Shown here in pieces: positions 46,039 to 54,498 of a stretch of DNA of 64,000 nt. Numbering within the stretch: the first letter of the stretch is position 1; the number at the start of each line of letters is the position of its first letter. The stretch spans positions 2,410,001-2,474,000 of the forward strand of contig NZ_CP118962.1 in assembly GCF_029024925.1 (NCBI RefSeq), in the 5' to 3' direction. The notes beneath the pieces are model-generated. The model saw nothing but the letters and a program-made list of their open reading frames with translations. It made no database searches and had not been told where the DNA came from. A program made the translations under genes and the position numbers. This DNA comes from Enterococcus faecalis. Lineage in GTDB: Bacteria > Bacillota > Bacilli > Lactobacillales > Enterococcaceae.

Positions 46039-47386
46039 CTACTGGTTTTGTAATTTCATAACGATAAACAGCTGGCTCGAATGGTGAGTAAACTAATTGG
46101 CCATCTAACAAGTTGTAAATTTGGAAACCAACTTGATTTTTTCCAGAGAATTTTTCAACCAATTTTTGAATTTCTAACGCTCCAATAACTTCTTGAATTT
46201 TGAAAGCAGAAAAATCACCAAAATATAATACTGGTGTATCTGGTTCACCTTTTTTATCTGCTGCATCGGTCCAATCAACTGGATAACCAACTAATTGATA
46301 ACCAATACCGCCTTCTGCTTGCGTGAATGGTCGTAACAATGGGAATCCATCATCTGTTTTCATTTTTTCAATAGCAGTTAAAGCTGCACGATTAATAATA
46401 AAACGACCTTTTTTCATTACTTCTGTTACTGGTGTATTTTTAAATTCAATCAATGCATCATATAATTTTTGACCAGCACCTGCAGCTGTTAAATCTACAG
46501 GTTTTTTAAATGCAACAGCTTTTTTAGCTAAAGCTCCTGGGTTTTCATTTCCTGCATCGTCGCCATTAAACATATAATTAATTTCTTTACGAACATATGC
46601 TTTTTTCAATTCTTCTACAACAATATCTTCTACTGGCACACCAGACATTTTTAATAGCTTTTTAGTTACAGTTGCCAATGCATCGAATTCTGATGGATCA
46701 AGTAAAATTTCATCAAATTCAATTGCAGTTTCTACAATGTCAGTTTTACGTTCTTTTTTATTTACATTAGCATCTGCTTTTTTAACAAGAATTGGATATT
46801 TCACATCACCAGCAGTACGCTTGACTGTTCCGTACTTACGTAATAAATTTTCTTCTTGTGCGTAGGTGATTACTTCGGATGCAATAACTTCTGGTACAGT
46901 TACTGAACCATTACCTGCTTCAATACCTAATGAACGTGCTTCTTGCTCTGTAATATTTCCAACAACAAAATTTGCAAATGCTTTACGAATTTCTTTCTCA
47001 CGTTTTTCTTTAGACAAAGTATTTCGCGCTTGCATACCATTACGGATAGAACCAAGCAATCCATCTCGTTGTTCTTGGCTAATCATTCCTGAACGATTTT
47101 CTTCTTCAACTTCAGTAGAACGGCCTTCACCATCTGTATCTGTTGCTGCAACTACTGTTGTATCACTATTTTCTGAATCATTATTTTCATCACTTGGTTC
47201 TTCATCAGTTGATACTTCATCTAGCTCTTCTTTAATACCTTTTAATTCATCAATTAAACCATCAATTTCTTCATTAATTGAATCCAAATCAGCTTCACGT
47301 ACTTCTCCAGATTCAATTTGACCTTTTAAATCACTTAATCGTTGCTCGTGGCGAGCTTGTAATTGACGTAATAATTTTTTATTCAT
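46031..47386 (-). CDS. major capsid protein, HK97 fold, with N-terminal scaffold
   Basis: A 451-residue HK97-type capsid protein. Residues about 1-150 are a charged coiled-coil delta/scaffold region with an acidic insert (STDEEPSDENNDSENSDTT), probably removed by the prohead protease encoded just upstream. The HK97 fold follows (GNGSVTVPEVIASEVITYAQEENLLRKYGTVKRTAG... to the C-terminus). Confidence 0.93.
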   Translation of the reverse strand: MNKKLLRQLQARHEQRLSDLKGQIESGEVREADLDSINEEIDGLIDELKGIKEELDEVSTDEEPSDENNDSENSDTTVVAATDTDGEGRSTEVEEENRSGMISQEQRDGLLGSIRNGMQARNTLSKEKREKEIRKAFANFVVGNITEQEARSLGIEAGNGSVTVPEVIASEVITYAQEENLLRKYGTVKRTAGDVKYPILVKKADANVNKKERKTDIVETAIEFDEILLDPSEFDALATVTKKLLKMSGVPVEDIVVEELKKAYVRKEINYMFNGDDAGNENPGALAKKAVAFKKPVDLTAAGAGQKLYDALIEFKNTPVTEVMKKGRFIINRAALTAIEKMKTDDGFPLLRPFTQAEGGIGYQLVGYPVDWTDAADKKGEPDTPVLYFGDFSAFKIQEVIGALEIQKLVEKFSGKNQVGFQIYNLLDGQLVYSPFEPAVYRYEITKPVGG

Positions 47387-47397
47387 GTTTTTTCCTC

Positions 47398-47979
47398 CTA
47401 CGCTTCAAGCGCTGTTTTGATTTTTTTAATTAAATTTTTTCTAGTTTTAATATCTTGCTTCATTTCTTGTTTGTTTCTTGATAACGCTGCTTCTGTATCT
47501 TCGTAAGCAGGTAACGAAACAATAGAAACTTCATATAATTCGACTTCATTTATGGTTCTTAGTACTGGTTCGGAATTATAATCCCAAGTTTCTTCCGTAG
47601 GATAAAACCCAAAACTACACTGGTTGATGTCGCCGCGTGTCATCGATTGAATCAAATCATTTGCGATTGTTGTGTTTGGCAACTCAACTTCAAATCGTAG
47701 TCCCTTCTCATCTTCTTCAAGTTTCAAAGTTCCGCTTTTTGTACGCCCTAGTACTTTGCCCCAATCATGATCAAATAAACAACGTACGTCGGAATTTGCT
47801 AAAGCACGGCTAAAGGCACCTGGCTTAATCACTTCATTCAGCCCATCCCATAACTCTGTCGGGCTATTAAATACGGCTGCATAGCCAGTAACAATCTGTG
47901 TTTGACTATCTTCTTCACTTCTTGTGGTGAGGTTAGTGATGTCAAATGTCCGAATTTCCTGTTTCTTCATTCTTATCAC
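47398..47979 (-). CDS. HK97-family prohead protease
   Basis: A 193-residue serine protease of herpesvirus-type fold: GYAAVFNSPTELWDGLNEVIKPGAFSRAL, the catalytic His in CLFDHDWGKVLGR and Ser in INQCSFGFYP are visible. It cleaves the capsid scaffold. The more likely start is the ATG 9 nt inside (MKKQEIRTF). The gene overlaps the portal end by 38 bp. Confidence 0.92.
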   Translation of the reverse strand: MIRMKKQEIRTFDITNLTTRSEEDSQTQIVTGYAAVFNSPTELWDGLNEVIKPGAFSRALANSDVRCLFDHDWGKVLGRTKSGTLKLEEDEKGLRFEVELPNTTIANDLIQSMTRGDINQCSFGFYPTEETWDYNSEPVLRTINEVELYEVSIVSLPAYEDTEAALSRNKQEMKQDIKTRKNLIKKIKTALEA

Positions 47980-49168
47980 CTCCCTTCAAGTCGTGCTCTG
48001 TTGTCAACGAGTTATCTGTAGCATTCTTCTTGCCAATTTCTGTTAGATCATTTGAAATATATACAGCTTGTGTTGCTGCAGTATTTTGTTTAGGAAAACC
48101 AAGCATTTCTGCTACATTGTCAGGACTTGTAATACCAGTTCGCACAATGTTATATCCGATATTTGTCTTGGTAGAATACGGTACAAAATCTAAAATATTA
48201 ATTTTCCATTCCACTCGATAGCCAGAATTAGGCGTAAAAAAAAGAGCTGAGTAATGCTCGCTCTTGTTCTTTAGTATTGGTTTAATTGCTTTATTGTGAA
48301 GATACATCATCGCTTTTTCAATATCTGATTTCATCAATGATTGATACGTATTTACATCTATTCCTAAAAATTTCCCTAAGTCTTTTTTATAAACACCTAA
48401 GTAATTAAGAATAGCGGAATCATCCACAGGACTTTTTAAAGTATCAATAGAATAACCTTTTCCAAGCGGAATCATTTTAACTGAATGATTACTATCGTCC
48501 TGAACGCCTTCCAACTGATCTAAAATAGCTTTTACAATTTTTTGTTGGGCGCTGTTATTCGGATTAATGTGAGCATCCAGCTTTAATAAGAAAGCAAGTA
48601 AACCGCCTTTAGTATATTTATCTGTCAAAACTTTTTCAGCGCTTAGAACGCCTTCTAGTGTGCTTTTTGCAAGATCGATAATTCCAGCACCTTTTAAGGA
48701 ATCAACACCAATATTTTTTATATGACGAATCATGTTTCTTGGTATTGGCTGTCCATTCATTGAAAATTTTTCAATTAAACGATCATCAATGGTTGTTTGT
48801 ACGCCGTAACCTAAATGAAGTTGATCGTTATCAGTAATTGGAAAAGCTTCCCCGTTAATTAGCAATGTGTTTGTTTCTAGTTTTGCAAATTCAAAACCAG
48901 TTAGATAATTGTTCGGTTTTTTTAATATATTTAACAAGAAATGATTTTTTACTTCTTCGCCATCAGGACCAATCACTACTGGTTCAGCTAACGCAACTTG
49001 ATTTGAAATATCTTGTACCAACTCATACACATCGGACGATTCCATAATTGATGAATCATTAACATAACGTTGCGAATATCTTGTTGAGTTTCCATAAATA
49101 TCTTCAATCCATCCACGTTTTTCTAAAAATCCATATACTGCATTTGAAAATCTATCTCTTAACTTCAA
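47942..49168 (-). CDS. portal protein, HK97 family
   Basis: A 408-residue phage portal forming the dodecameric DNA channel. Diagnostic stretches are ESSDVYELVQDISNQVALAEP, VDSLKGAGIIDLAKSTLEGVL and LGIDVNTYQSLMKSDIEKAMMYLHNKAIKPIL. Size and position behind the large terminase are standard. Confidence 0.93.
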   Translation of the reverse strand: MKLRDRFSNAVYGFLEKRGWIEDIYGNSTRYSQRYVNDSSIMESSDVYELVQDISNQVALAEPVVIGPDGEEVKNHFLLNILKKPNNYLTGFEFAKLETNTLLINGEAFPITDNDQLHLGYGVQTTIDDRLIEKFSMNGQPIPRNMIRHIKNIGVDSLKGAGIIDLAKSTLEGVLSAEKVLTDKYTKGGLLAFLLKLDAHINPNNSAQQKIVKAILDQLEGVQDDSNHSVKMIPLGKGYSIDTLKSPVDDSAILNYLGVYKKDLGKFLGIDVNTYQSLMKSDIEKAMMYLHNKAIKPILKNKSEHYSALFFTPNSGYRVEWKINILDFVPYSTKTNIGYNIVRTGITSPDNVAEMLGFPKQNTAATQAVYISNDLTEIGKKNATDNSLTTEHDLKGGDKNEETGNSDI

Positions 49169-49186
49169 TTTCTCACCGCCTTTCTA

Positions 49187-50914
49187 TTATCGATAGATAG
49201 AATCTAAATAATTGTCCATGTCGTCCTCATTCACATCAATCATTTGATCCATTGTTTCTTTATGCGCACAAAGAAAGGCCACAAATCCATCGATCTTTCT
49301 CTTTGACTGGTTTTTACTTGGCACTTTACGTCCTTGAAAATCCATTTTGACAACCACATTTAAAGCGCAATACAAAAATAAAGGATTATCAAACATAATC
49401 CTTTGCTCATAAAATAATCGTTCGGTATCTTCAAGTGGTGAATTCAATACTCTTGCGTACTGGTCAACTTGTATACATTCCAAGCCTAAGTTTTCCAATT
49501 TTTCAACTAGTCGGTCACTCATCGCTGGATCATAATTGACTTGTTGAACATCATAAAAATCCATGCAATCTTCAATAAAATGAAATATTTGTTCCTGATC
49601 AATTAACTTACCGTCACAGAATTCAACAAATCCTTGTTCTGCTAATTCAGAATACGGCACATTATCTTCCTTTTCTCGAAAATCAATATTTTCACTAGGA
49701 ATAAAATATAATTGTTTTACTTTGAGTATCGCTTTTCCTTCGGCATCCCATGTAGGAAAATTTAATGATACACAAGTTAAATCTCGGCTTTTAGATAAGT
49801 CCAAACCAATCCAACATGGCTCACCGCTTAAATTTCCTAATTCATTTGTAGAAACCAAACAAGGTTCCACTTGATCTTGTTCAAAGAAATTATCCGCACC
49901 ATTAACAAACACATCTAAATGCTTCGTTAAAAATTCAGCTTTCGAGTGAGCGGAACGTTGCGCAGTTTTAAATGCTGATTCTAAAGCAGACAAATCAACA
50001 GATATTCCCCAGTTAGGATTGCACATTTCCCAAACTTTTTTATCTGTCCAATCATAATTTTTATTTGGCTCATAAATTAAAACAAAGTTTGAATCATTGT
50101 CATCACGCTTTAAGACCTCTTTTGCTTCTTTATAGACGCGAATACCAACTGAACTACTTCCCTTACCAGCTGTTGAAATATTAAACATTAACGGTTGCGG
50201 TAATGAAATTTGTGCTGACTTAAAGTTGTCGTACTGTTCCATTTTTTCTTGTTTATGCAACTCATCGTTTAAAACAAAATATGGATTGGAACCCTCTATG
50301 TTGTCAATATTTTTGGTTTGAACAATGAACTTGTTTGTATAAGCCATTTCTTCATGTAAATAGTCATACGTAATACTTGAAACGGTTCCTTTTGGACCTT
50401 TAAATATTTTAGTTCCATCTAATAACACAGGATTATTTAGAATAGTAGCAGCAAACGGCTTAGCAGCATATTGCGCTTGGGCAAAATCGGAAGCACATGC
50501 ATAGCAATCGACAGATAATGCACCTTCGCCATACATCGCATATCCCAACGCACCTACGGCTATTAATGTTTTCCCGTTTTTCTTTGGTATTTGTACATAT
50601 GCTTCCCGAGTGACACGAACGACTTGGCCCTTTTCGTTTTCCTTTACCCAACCATAAATCCAAGAATAAATGAATTTTTCCCACGACTCTAAAAGAAATG
50701 GTTTGCCGACCATGTCGCCTTTCGTGTGAACAATAAAGGATTCTACCCAGTCCATCATTTCATTTGCACGATCAACATCAAACCAAATATCTTTTCGTTT
50801 TTTCCATCGATACCAACGATCTATTGCTAAACGAACTGTTTTTGGATATTTCTTAGGATGCTTTCTAACTTCTTTCGCAAATAAATCGGCATAATTTACA
50901 CCAGGTTCAATCAT
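49187..50914 (-). CDS. terminase large subunit
   Basis: A 575-residue packaging motor. The ATPase has the Walker A variant IPKKNGKTLIAVG (near residue 110) and Walker B YFVLNDELH; the RNase H-like nuclease has GLDLSKSRDLTCV (near 370) and QVNYDPAMSDRLV. HK97/phage-1 TerL group, normally cos-cutting. The ATG overlaps the TerS stop (ATGA). Confidence 0.95.
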   Translation of the reverse strand: MIEPGVNYADLFAKEVRKHPKKYPKTVRLAIDRWYRWKKRKDIWFDVDRANEMMDWVESFIVHTKGDMVGKPFLLESWEKFIYSWIYGWVKENEKGQVVRVTREAYVQIPKKNGKTLIAVGALGYAMYGEGALSVDCYACASDFAQAQYAAKPFAATILNNPVLLDGTKIFKGPKGTVSSITYDYLHEEMAYTNKFIVQTKNIDNIEGSNPYFVLNDELHKQEKMEQYDNFKSAQISLPQPLMFNISTAGKGSSSVGIRVYKEAKEVLKRDDNDSNFVLIYEPNKNYDWTDKKVWEMCNPNWGISVDLSALESAFKTAQRSAHSKAEFLTKHLDVFVNGADNFFEQDQVEPCLVSTNELGNLSGEPCWIGLDLSKSRDLTCVSLNFPTWDAEGKAILKVKQLYFIPSENIDFREKEDNVPYSELAEQGFVEFCDGKLIDQEQIFHFIEDCMDFYDVQQVNYDPAMSDRLVEKLENLGLECIQVDQYARVLNSPLEDTERLFYEQRIMFDNPLFLYCALNVVVKMDFQGRKVPSKNQSKRKIDGFVAFLCAHKETMDQMIDVNEDDMDNYLDSIYR

Positions 50915-51363
50915 GTTTCATTACCTGCCTTTTTACGCCATTTATTTCGATGTTTAGCCAATTCATCAACAGGTTTTTCTTCTGGTCGTTTTATTTCTTC
51001 ACCTGCTCTGGCTGTTGAACCACCAGTAATTTGTCTACCTGCTTTAGATTTATTTGTTAATCCTAATAAATCTAAAGCTTTCATCTTTTTATCGGCCCAA
51101 ACTTCGACTTGTTGCGCCAATGGATGTTTACTGTTGTTGGTTGCACCAGCTTTATTTGTTGTTTTTTGTGTTTCAGGAAAACCTTTTTCTTTCCACAACA
51201 TGTATTTGTATTGATAAACTTCAAAAATATCCAAGTATGACTCAATCAATGGATCAAGAGTAATAGTGTATAAATCAGACTTGCGCATAATTTCTAAAAT
51301 CCGTGCTTTTTCATGATTAACTTTTTCATCAATAATCGCTTTACGTTGCGCTTTAGTGGTCAT
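50911..51363 (-). CDS. terminase small subunit (P27 family)
   Basis: A 150-residue DNA-recognition subunit. The N-terminal helix-rich part binds cos DNA; the P27-type central pattern YTITLDPLIESYLDIFEVYQYKYMLWKEKGFP and WADKKMKALDLLGLTNKSKAG are visible, with a basic C-terminus. Start and stop arrangement couples it to TerL. Confidence 0.85.
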   Translation of the reverse strand: MTTKAQRKAIIDEKVNHEKARILEIMRKSDLYTITLDPLIESYLDIFEVYQYKYMLWKEKGFPETQKTTNKAGATNNSKHPLAQQVEVWADKKMKALDLLGLTNKSKAGRQITGGSTARAGEEIKRPEEKPVDELAKHRNKWRKKAGNET

Positions 51364-51475
51364 TTTTTATACACCCCCTTTTTATTTTTGAAATTTTGAC
51401 CTAACGATACGCGTGACTCCCTCTACCCTATCTCCCAGAGAAAAATTTGAATTCAATTTGATAGGGGGGCTTCAT
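51364..51475 (-). other. candidate cos region
   Basis: The 112-bp gap between the HNH and small terminase genes is non-coding, with GC-rich islands (GGGAGTCACGCG, and CCCCCCTATC on the minus strand) unlike the AT-rich surroundings. In HNH-TerS-TerL phages the cos site commonly lies here. The nick positions cannot be read from sequence. Confidence 0.4.
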
Positions 51476-51844
51476 TTAAAAATAAGACGGAAAAACTTTT
51501 TTCTCATCTGATTCATTTTCTTCAATCACATGGCATTTTGGACACAACAAACGAATATTGTTTGGATCAAGCTTGAGCATTTCGTTCTTCTTGATTGGTA
51601 TCACATGATGCCGATGCGCTTGCCTTCCGAATACAAAGCGGCCACATCTTTGACAGCAACCGCCTTCTCTTTCATAAACAAAATCAGCAACATCTTGCCA
51701 TGCTTTTGTTCGATAAAACGATTTGTTCTTATGGTGATAAACATTGCCTTGCTTCTTCTTTTTTCTCGAACTTCTAGCATGTTCAGAACAATAGGCACCT
51801 CTTTCTGTTGTGTTAGAACAGCCTTCAAACTGGCAATAGCGCAT
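51476..51844 (-). CDS. HNH endonuclease, packaging-linked
   Basis: A 122-residue nuclease with two zinc knuckles: CCQRCGRF...HRHHVIPIKKNEMLKLDPNNIRLLCPKCHVIEEN gives the HNH core (HH, N, H) flanked by CxxC pairs. A further Cys cluster lies at the N-terminus (CQFEGCSN..YCSEH). HNH proteins next to terminases are needed for cos cleavage in related phages. The ATG overlaps the upstream stop. Confidence 0.92.
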   Translation of the reverse strand: MRYCQFEGCSNTTERGAYCSEHARSSRKKKKQGNVYHHKNKSFYRTKAWQDVADFVYEREGGCCQRCGRFVFGRQAHRHHVIPIKKNEMLKLDPNNIRLLCPKCHVIEENESDEKKVFPSYF

Positions 51845-52260
51845 TATTCAGATTCTTTAATAATATTGAGAATCTCAGCTTTTACACGAACAGCACTTGG
51901 AATTTCAATATCATTTCGTTTCGCATATTCACGTAATTCTTTTACAGACATCTTATCGAAAGACAATTCATCATTATTAGTACCTGCATCACCAGCCATA
52001 TCCATTTCTGTATGACCATCGCTATCGATTGGTTCGTCATTTGACTGTTCATACTTAATTCCATCAGTATCAACCGTTACATTCCCTACAGTAATTGGTA
52101 ATCCACCAACATGTAAATCAGCTTCTTTACTTAGCATTGATTCAGGATTTTCAGTAACTTCAAAATCAGTTTCTTGACCTTTAGGTACAAACACATTTCT
52201 TTTTTCTTCAGTATCCCAGTACTCTTTACCAGATGCTGAACTTCTAATTAATACACGCAT
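51844..52260 (-). CDS. phage protein with SAP/Rho-N-like C-terminus
   Basis: A 138-residue acidic protein. The middle is disordered (DEPIDSDGHTEMDMAGDAGTNN); the C-terminal LSFDKMSVKELREYAKRNDIEIPSAVRVKAEILNIIKE is a SAP/Rho-N/HeH-like helix-extended-helix motif, often nucleic-acid binding. First protein gene of the late transcript, right after tRNA-Trp. Confidence 0.7.
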   Translation of the reverse strand: MRVLIRSSASGKEYWDTEEKRNVFVPKGQETDFEVTENPESMLSKEADLHVGGLPITVGNVTVDTDGIKYEQSNDEPIDSDGHTEMDMAGDAGTNNDELSFDKMSVKELREYAKRNDIEIPSAVRVKAEILNIIKESE

Positions 52261-52415
52261 TGTCTTACTTATCCCCTTTCAAAATGAAAACTCTACTACA
52301 CTTAATACAAAAAGGACTGCATATAAATGCAACCCTCGTGAAAGGTAGTAGCGCCAATTTGTTTGTCCGAACATTTATTGACGATCTATTTTATTTAAGC
52401 AGCTTATGCCACTTA

Positions 52416-52487
52416 CTGGAACAATAGGATTCGAACCTATACCAACGGTTTTGGAGACCGCTGCTCTACCGATTAAGCTATGCTCCA
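52416..52487 (-). tRNA. phage tRNA-Trp (CCA)
   Basis: A 72-nt cloverleaf on the minus strand: acceptor TGGAGCA / TGTTCCA with discriminator G, D arm TAGCTTAATCGGTAGAG, anticodon loop CTCCAAA (CCA) and T arm AGGTTCGAATCC. It lies in the leader of the late operon, between the ArpU-type promoter and the first late gene, so it should be transcribed with structural genes. Confidence 0.94.
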
Positions 52488-52491
52488 TTAA

Positions 52492-52568
52492 CTCTCGCAA
52501 ACCTGTAGAAAAAAGAGAGAGGAAATTCACCTCACTTCTTTAGTTTTATAATTGGTGGTTTGCGAGAG
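52492..52568 (-). ncRNA. long stem structure flanking tRNA-Trp 5' side
   Basis: A perfect 12-bp inverted repeat (CTCTCGCAAACC at 52492-52503 and GGTTTGCGAGAG at 52557-52568) closes a 53-nt loop containing GAGGTGAATTTCCTC and a T-run (minus strand). It begins 4 nt before the tRNA 5' end. It may be an RNA-processing stem, or an attenuator. Confidence 0.5.
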
Positions 52569-52577
52569 AATCTAAAT

Positions 52578-52633
52578 GAGATCACAAGTGACTAAACGAA
52601 GAAAGTAGATTTTTTTTACTTCCTTGTAATCTC
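52578..52633 (-). other. second late-leader hairpin
   Basis: The arms GAGATCACAAG (52578-52588) and CTTGTAATCTC (52623-52633) pair with one G-U wobble, enclosing an inner GAAAGTA/TACTTCC stem and a run of T (plus strand) or A (minus strand). It lies between the late promoter and tRNA-Trp and could serve as an arpU or leader terminator. Confidence 0.45.
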
Positions 52634-52711
52634 AAATCAAAAAAATAAGTAGGCAATCGTTCCGTTAATGTATTTGTGTAAGTGTGTCGCATTTCTTATT
52701 TTTTTGACACT

Positions 52712-52780
52712 ATCATAATAACTCGTTTAGAAGGTATATGAAGTGTAGATAAAGTGTATAAAAGAGGTATAAAAAGTGTA
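52712..52780 (-). promoter_or_regulatory. candidate ArpU-dependent late promoter
   Basis: On the minus strand a TATGAT -10 (52712-52717) has no -35 consensus at 17 bp. Instead three TACACTT repeats start (plus coordinates) at 52741, 52752 and 52774, spaced 11 and 22 bp, so all on one face of the helix; two of them extend as TACACTT-N2-ATACCT. This is what an activator-dependent late promoter should look like, and it lies just behind the ArpU gene. Confidence 0.6.
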
Positions 52781-52788
52781 ATAAATGG

Positions 52789-53256
52789 CTACTTAAAAGC
52801 AACCAGTTCTAGTGCTGAAGCAAATTGAACAATGATCATATTAGATTCTTGTTTCACTGATTCTTCACTGATACAGTTTCGTTGTGCTGCTAGATAGATT
52901 GGATTGCCGTTGATATAACGGTCATAGAAAATTCTTTTTCTTCGCTCAGTAACATCTGGTTTGTGCGGATGCTGAATCGCAGAATAACCTCTAACGAAAA
53001 GCTTATGCAAATAATCAAACTCTTCTTGAGCTTCTTCTTTCTGGATTAACATTTGCTCGGCTTCGAAAACGTTATTGGCCGTTGATGGTGGAACCAAAGA
53101 GAATGAAGCTGTTACTTTTGGTTCCCTCGGCTGGCCAACACGACATCTAGCAGCAAGGTACGCAGACAGGAACACACTGACGTTATGTTTAGTTTGTTCC
53201 ATGTCTACATCCTTTGCATCTGGTGTTTCATATTTCTTTACGTCAAAAAGTACCAT
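52789..53256 (-). CDS. ArpU-family late transcription regulator
   Basis: A 155-residue protein of the ArpU/autolysin regulator group, phage activators of late genes. ERRKRIFYDRYINGNPIYLAAQRNCISEESVKQESNMIIVQFASAL is the C-terminal sigma-factor-like helix-turn-helix region. The ATG at 53256 is preferred (GGGGG and AAAGG upstream); the longer frame from 53331 runs across the DnaA-box region. It is followed directly by the candidate late promoter. Confidence 0.85.
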   Translation of the reverse strand: MVLFDVKKYETPDAKDVDMEQTKHNVSVFLSAYLAARCRVGQPREPKVTASFSLVPPSTANNVFEAEQMLIQKEEAQEEFDYLHKLFVRGYSAIQHPHKPDVTERRKRIFYDRYINGNPIYLAAQRNCISEESVKQESNMIIVQFASALELVAFK

Positions 53257-53285
53257 CCTTTGATTCCCCCGTTTGTGATTTGTGG

Positions 53286-53356
53286 TATAATGATAACGAC
53301 TTTTCCACAAGGTTATCCACACATTATCCACAGTCGGAGAAATCCGACTTTTTTTT
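53286..53356 (+). promoter_or_regulatory. plus-strand mini-unit with three DnaA boxes
   Basis: Upstream of arpU and on the opposite strand: an extended -10 TGGTATAAT (TATAAT 53286-53291), then TTTTCCACA (53301-53309), TTATCCACA (53313-53321) and TTATCCACA (53324-53332), then hairpin GTCGGA-GAAA-TCCGAC with eight T (53333-53356). Two of the nonamers match the DnaA-box consensus exactly. The unit would make an RNA of about 59 nt, or act as DnaA-binding control DNA. The remaining gap to 53464 is AT-rich with a second plus-strand-type hairpin near 53468-53494. Confidence 0.6.
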
Positions 53357-53464
53357 GTTGGCAGCTTTCTTTACTCATGATAAAATATTTTTATTGTGAC
53401 CAATGTTTGGGGCAAAGTAACCTCACATATCACAAGCTACCACTTTTCTGGTAAAATATTCTTC

Positions 53465-53701
53465 TTAGTCAACCAGTGGTCGGTTGGCTTTTTTATTGTT
53501 TAATTCGACCGTTATCGGTCTGCCATATTTTAAAATTTTCCATTCGCCATCTTTTGTATTGGTTTGATTCATATGATTTCTTTCATCACAAGCTATCGCA
53601 TAATCGAAAAATAAATCGGATTGCTCTGATCCATGTAAGTATTCAACATAAATGCCATCGACTTGTCGCTCTAAAATATAAACTTCTGGATAACTTAGCA
53701 T
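53465..53701 (-). CDS. hypothetical phage protein, 78 aa
   Basis: Not recognised. A small beta-rich soluble protein (YPEVYILERQVDGIYVEYLHGSEQSDLFFDYAIACDE). Its start overlaps the preceding ORF by 7 bp, so it belongs to the early operon. Confidence 0.6.
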   Translation of the reverse strand: MLSYPEVYILERQVDGIYVEYLHGSEQSDLFFDYAIACDERNHMNQTNTKDGEWKILKYGRPITVELNNKKANRPLVD

Positions 53702-54012
53702 TGTTGTTCTCCTTCAAGAGATATAGTCGCACCAGTGATTTTTAAGCCAATTAGTTTAATTAAAACCATGATTGCTTCATCCACTAGCAATCCATCTCGT
53801 TGAATAGAACTGGCACATGTAAAGCGGTCCATGCTTACAATCTCATCCACCGTAACAGGATATGGAATAGTAACGCCTGCTTTTTTGGCAATTTGTTCAA
53901 TAGCTCGGACATGCGATTTATTCGATGCTAAAATATACTGACCTGTTCTAGCTGACTCTTTAACTAGCTCTGTTGTTTTTCCAGTACCTCGATCTCTTGC
54001 TATAATTTTCAT
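53695..54012 (-). CDS. small P-loop phage protein
   Basis: A 105-residue protein starting MKIIARDRGTGKTTELVKESA, a Walker A-like loop at residues 8-14, with LLVDEAIMVLIKLIGLKI as a possible Walker B-like strand. It is shorter than standard P-loop NTPases, but such short forms are common in phages of this group. Function unknown. It starts at the stop of the upstream gene. Confidence 0.7.
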   Translation of the reverse strand: MKIIARDRGTGKTTELVKESARTGQYILASNKSHVRAIEQIAKKAGVTIPYPVTVDEIVSMDRFTCASSIQRDGLLVDEAIMVLIKLIGLKITGATISLEGEQQC

Positions 54013-54498
54013 CTATTTGGCCTCCTCACTTAATCCCCAAAAAGGCTTTACCTTATAAAACTTCTCAACTTCTCGATTCAAAGAGCGCACCATGCTTTCC
54101 AAGACCGTCGCTCGTGTTCCTAATGTGACATTTTGCTTTTTCGCTTTTTTGACACTTGTAATGCCTAAATTATGACTTAGTTCAGAAAAAACTAGAATTC
54201 CCTGATTATAATACTTCCAACCTAACTCTGGATTAGCTTGAATCTTTTCCCATAATTCGTTAGTGACCACTAAATAGTTATAATCACCTAAAAACGTTTG
54301 TTTTGCAGAACTTTTCAAGTCTGCCATTGTAACTTTAATTTCATAGCATCTAATGGTGTTGTCAGTAGAATAAGTCATAAAGTCGACTCTTTCCTTGCCA
54401 CGCCACCCAATAGTAACTTCAAAACAGCCGAACACTCCCATTTTGTTGGTATAATGCCACAAGCATTTCTCAGCTTGTCTGGTTAAATCAGTTTTCAT
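54013..54498 (-). CDS. PD-(D/E)XK nuclease-like phage protein
   Basis: A 161-residue protein. GKERVDFMTYSTDNTIRCYEIKVTMADLKS fits a nuclease core (Asp, Glu-x-Lys), and FLGDYNYLVVTNELWEKI completes the fold. Enzymatic role in recombination or DNA repair is inferred. Start and upstream stop overlap (TAATG). Confidence 0.65.
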   Translation of the reverse strand: MKTDLTRQAEKCLWHYTNKMGVFGCFEVTIGWRGKERVDFMTYSTDNTIRCYEIKVTMADLKSSAKQTFLGDYNYLVVTNELWEKIQANPELGWKYYNQGILVFSELSHNLGITSVKKAKKQNVTLGTRATVLESMVRSLNREVEKFYKVKPFWGLSEEAK

